A DNA stretch of 64,000 bases. It comes from DAOUKH01 sp965207995. Its GTDB lineage: Bacteria; Chloroflexota; Dehalococcoidia; SHYB01. Position 1 is the stretch's first letter; each line of letters begins with the position of its first letter. The stretch spans positions 124,001 to 188,000 of the forward strand of contig CBDBNG010000001.1 of NCBI GenBank assembly GCA_965207995.1. The letters run 5' to 3'. The position numbers and the translations under genes were made by a program. Positions 62,019 to 64,000 of the stretch are shown in pieces. A model generated the notes under the pieces. That model made no database searches. It worked only from the letters and a program-made list of their open reading frames with translations, and was not told where the DNA came from.

Positions 62019-62954
62019 GTGACCCCGCCCGTCTACATCGTCGGCTCCATCGCCTACGACCGGATCATGGACTTCCCCGGCCGGTTCGGCGACCACATCC
62101 TGCCGGACAAGGTCCACATGCTGAACCTTTCGTTCACCGTGGACGGCTTGGTCGAGTACATCGGCGGCACGGCGGGCAACATCGCCTACGCCCTCGTCAA
62201 GCTCGGCGAGCGGCCCGTCATTCTCGCCACCATCGGCCGCGACCGCGAGCGTTACTTCGAATGGCTGTCGACGCACGGCATCGACACGGAGAGCATCACC
62301 GTCGCCGATGACGAGTTCACTGCATCGGCCTACATCACCACCGACCTTGCCGACAACCAGATCACGGCGTTCAACCCCGGCGCGCTGAAGCACCCCTGCC
62401 GCATCGAGATCGAACCGGCCGAGGCCCGCGGCGCGATCGGGATCGCCGGCGCGAGCAACCTCGACGACATGGAGCGGGGGCGCGCCGCCTTCCTGGAGCA
62501 GGGCATGCGCTATATCTTCGACCCCGGCCAGTCGCTCCCTCTGTGGAGCGACCACGCCCTCGCGTCGATGATCGAGGGCGCCGAGGTCCTCATCGCCAAC
62601 GACTACGAGGTCGAGCTGGTCATGTCACGCACCGGCATGGACCGCGGCCGGCTTCTCGACCGATGCGGCGCAGTGATCACGACCCGCGGCGAGCACGGCT
62701 CGACGATCACGACGCGAGACGGCGAGACCGAGCTTCCCGCCGTCGCCCTCCCCGCCCCACCGTCCGACCCCACCGGCGCCGGCGACGCCTACCGAGGCGG
62801 GCTGATCAAAGGGATGCTCGGCGGGCTCGACTTGGTCGACTCGGCCAAGCTAGGGACAGTAGTGGCCTCGTTCGCCGTTGAGGTGCAGGGGACGCAGAGC
62901 TACGACTTCACCCCGGCCGAATTCGAAGAACGCTACCGGCGCACCTTCGGCTAG
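62019..62954 (+). CDS. PfkB-family carbohydrate/nucleoside kinase
   Basis: The 311-residue ribokinase-superfamily protein has a GTG start. GGTAGNIAYALVKLGERPVI is the N-terminal PfkB signature and PPSDPTGAGDAYRGGLIKG the C-terminal one, with catalytic Asp in GAGDAYRGG. FDPGQSLPLWSDHALASM resembles adenosine-kinase-like members; substrate is not resolved (adenosine, ribose or a sugar). It is the last plus-strand gene before the minus-strand dut/trpF cluster. Confidence 0.9.
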   Translation: MTPPVYIVGSIAYDRIMDFPGRFGDHILPDKVHMLNLSFTVDGLVEYIGGTAGNIAYALVKLGERPVILATIGRDRERYFEWLSTHGIDTESITVADDEFTASAYITTDLADNQITAFNPGALKHPCRIEIEPAEARGAIGIAGASNLDDMERGRAAFLEQGMRYIFDPGQSLPLWSDHALASMIEGAEVLIANDYEVELVMSRTGMDRGRLLDRCGAVITTRGEHGSTITTRDGETELPAVALPAPPSDPTGAGDAYRGGLIKGMLGGLDLVDSAKLGTVVASFAVEVQGTQSYDFTPAEFEERYRRTFG

Positions 62955-62962
62955 GCGAGCGG

Positions 62963-63301
62963 CTAAACCTCCGGCTCGAATCCTACGAAGTGACCGTCGT
63001 CGCCGCGCCGGAGGCGGCGCACCCCGACGACGGCGCTCCGCTCCAACGGCCCATAGATGTGCGGATAGCGCTCGCCGTTCGACGCCGCCTCGCGCTTGAT
63101 CTCGGCACGGACGCGGCCCTCGTCGATCACCAGGGCCGCGAGGTCGCCGGCGCCGGCGTAGAGCCGGTTCGCTACGCCGACCGCCTGTGCTTCGTCCTCA
63201 GAGGCATGGATGAACCCCTCGGCGGCCAGGCTCGCGGGCGCGATCTCCGCCGTGGCGAGGGCGGCCTCGACGTCGGCGGCGCGCATGAGGTGGTAGATCA
63301 C
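62963..63301 (-). CDS. DUF952 family protein
   Basis: A 112-residue protein starting MIYHLMRAADVEAALATAEI, with LAAEGFIHASEDEAQAVGVANR and YPHIYGPLERSAVVGVRRL, typical of the short DUF952 family (structurally related to ADP-ribosyl-binding/ART-like folds). The overlap of four bases with the upstream gene start/stop indicates one operon with dut and trpF. Biochemical role unknown. Confidence 0.9.
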   Translation of the reverse strand: MIYHLMRAADVEAALATAEIAPASLAAEGFIHASEDEAQAVGVANRLYAGAGDLAALVIDEGRVRAEIKREAASNGERYPHIYGPLERSAVVGVRRLRRGDDGHFVGFEPEV

Positions 63302-63822
63302 GGCGTCCCGGTGTGCTCGCCGAGGTAAACGCCGCTGTACCCCGCATCGGCGGGCCGCTCCAGCGTCACGAAGACGAGCTGCATGATGCGGGCGTTCCGG
63401 TACAGCCGGAAGCCGTTCGGGTTGTACACGGTGAGCAGACTCTGCGAACGGCCGGAATAGCCGGCGTCCCAGACCGCGGTGTGGAGCGCAGCGCCGCCCC
63501 GTAGCAGGCTTGAGCGGGTGCGCCCCAGCGCGGCAAGGTCCAGCGGCAGGTTGACCGTTTCGTTGAACCGAACCAGGTACGACCCCGGCGTGAGCATGAC
63601 GGCGTCGTCCCCGTCGAACGGCAACAGGGATTCCTCGGGCAGCGTCCGCCGCTCGTTGGAGAAGTCCGCGGCGCCCGCCCCGCTGTACGACGCCACGCTC
63701 CGCAGGGTCAGATCGACGCCGTTGGGCTGCACCTGTACCTCCGGGTTGACCAACCCTTCGATCAGAGGCGGCTCAGCGGCGATCCGCTCGAGGATGGCGC
63801 GTCTATCGAGCAAACCAGACAT
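63298..63822 (-). CDS. dCTP deaminase/dUTPase family protein, probable dUTPase
   Basis: A 174-residue trimer-type protein. QPNGVDLTLRSVASYSGAGA, TPGSYLVRFNETVNLPLDLA, and GRTRSSLLRGGAALHTAVWD then AGYSGRSQSLLTVYNP are the family motifs. In true dCTP deaminases the last segment carries a catalytic Glu (xTLEL); here it is SLLTVYN, as in the archaeal-type dUTPases of the same family, so dUTP hydrolysis is more likely than dCTP deamination. It lies after trpF and before DUF952 on the minus strand. Confidence 0.85.
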   Translation of the reverse strand: MSGLLDRRAILERIAAEPPLIEGLVNPEVQVQPNGVDLTLRSVASYSGAGAADFSNERRTLPEESLLPFDGDDAVMLTPGSYLVRFNETVNLPLDLAALGRTRSSLLRGGAALHTAVWDAGYSGRSQSLLTVYNPNGFRLYRNARIMQLVFVTLERPADAGYSGVYLGEHTGTP

Positions 63823-63869
63823 AACGTCGCGCGTACTATACCGGCTCCGCCTGCTGCTGGCTAAGGCCG

Positions 63870-64000
63870 CTAGCCAGATCGCGCGTCCGCGCCCCGCACC
63901 GCCTCGATGAAGGCGCGGATCCTAGCCGCATCCTTCACACCGCCGGTCTCGACGCCGCTGGAGACGTCGACGCCCCACGGCCGGACGCCAGCGACGGCCT
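63870..64000 (-). CDS. trpF: Phosphoribosylanthranilate isomerase, C-terminal end (5' part outside window)
   Basis: Only the last 43 residues are visible, reading VRPWGVDVSSGVETGGVKDA then ARIRAFIEAVR, the characteristic phosphate-binding C-terminus of TrpF. It catalyses an isomerisation in tryptophan synthesis. The stop TAG is at 63872-63870, and the dUTPase-like gene starts 48 bases further. Confidence 0.9.
   Translation of the reverse strand, partial: AVAGVRPWGVDVSSGVETGGVKDAARIRAFIEAVRGADARSG

Overview
The window is a 64 kb stretch of a high-GC bacterial chromosome (roughly two thirds G+C by eye), densely packed with housekeeping genes on both strands, with short intergenic gaps and many ATGA/GTGA overlaps. 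GC-rich codon use, a fused transaldolase/glucose-6-phosphate isomerase, archaeal-type phosphoglycerate mutase, a GuaB3-type IMP dehydrogenase, a DnaD/DnaC-like primosome set, LLM flavin oxidoreductase, MaoC and phosphotriesterase-like genes suggest a Chloroflexota-like (possibly marine, SAR202/Dehalococcoidia-like) organism. This placement is inference, not proven. No phage, insertion sequence, CRISPR array, tRNA or 16S/23S rRNA gene was seen; RNase P RNA is present.

Layout. 1-3076 (minus): transglutaminase-like, alpha-E and circularly permuted ATP-grasp genes. 3.2-5.9 kb (plus): 7Fe ferredoxin with its own terminator, then aconitase. 6.0-7.7 kb (minus): an operon of a 363-aa conserved protein and a UGSC-family selenoprotein whose in-frame UGA is followed by a bacterial SECIS-like hairpin. 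7.9-12.5 kb (minus): rplI, dnaB, dnaD-like, a tandem-duplicated DnaC-like ATPase and a HIT protein. 12.5-15.3 kb: msrA and purL. 15.4-20.1 kb: a membrane protein, a broken toxin-antitoxin pair, an MDR/LLM oxidoreductase pair and a phosphotriesterase-like hydrolase. 20.3-24 kb (plus): meaB, thioredoxin-reductase-like, ROK sugar kinase, NMN adenylyltransferase. These run into a convergent pentose-phosphate operon (tal-pgi, gnd, zwf, pgl, GH15) that starts beside rnpB at 32 kb. 32.5-40 kb: accessory genes (VOC proteins, two PIN toxin-antitoxin pairs, DinB, two MaoC dehydratases, DEAD-box helicase, universal stress protein). 40.4-45.4 kb (plus): hisG, a small membrane protein, a zinc-dependent phospholipase C-like gene, hisD, hisC, hisB. 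45.5-47.9 kb (minus): DUF502, a degenerate prenyl synthase and tsaC. 47.9-57.2 kb (plus): guaA, purD, purE, purB, purC, purS, pgk, apgM, tpiA. 57.2-63 kb (plus): cupin-like, DsbA-like, miaA, guaB3, enoyl-CoA hydratase, PfkB kinase. 63-64 kb (minus): DUF952, a dUTPase-like gene and the 3' end of trpF.

How it fits together. Trehalose or oligoglucan cleavage (GH15), glucose phosphorylation (ROK kinase), the oxidative pentose-phosphate enzymes and NAD synthesis sit in two convergent operons. Purine synthesis is joined to lower glycolysis through overlapping start/stop codons (purS/pgk). The most unusual items are the selenoprotein operon, the two-ATPase-domain helicase-loader homologue, a 52-residue transketolase N-terminal relic in front of tal-pgi, a prenyl synthase that has lost both Asp-rich motifs, and families of short palindromic repeats between operons.
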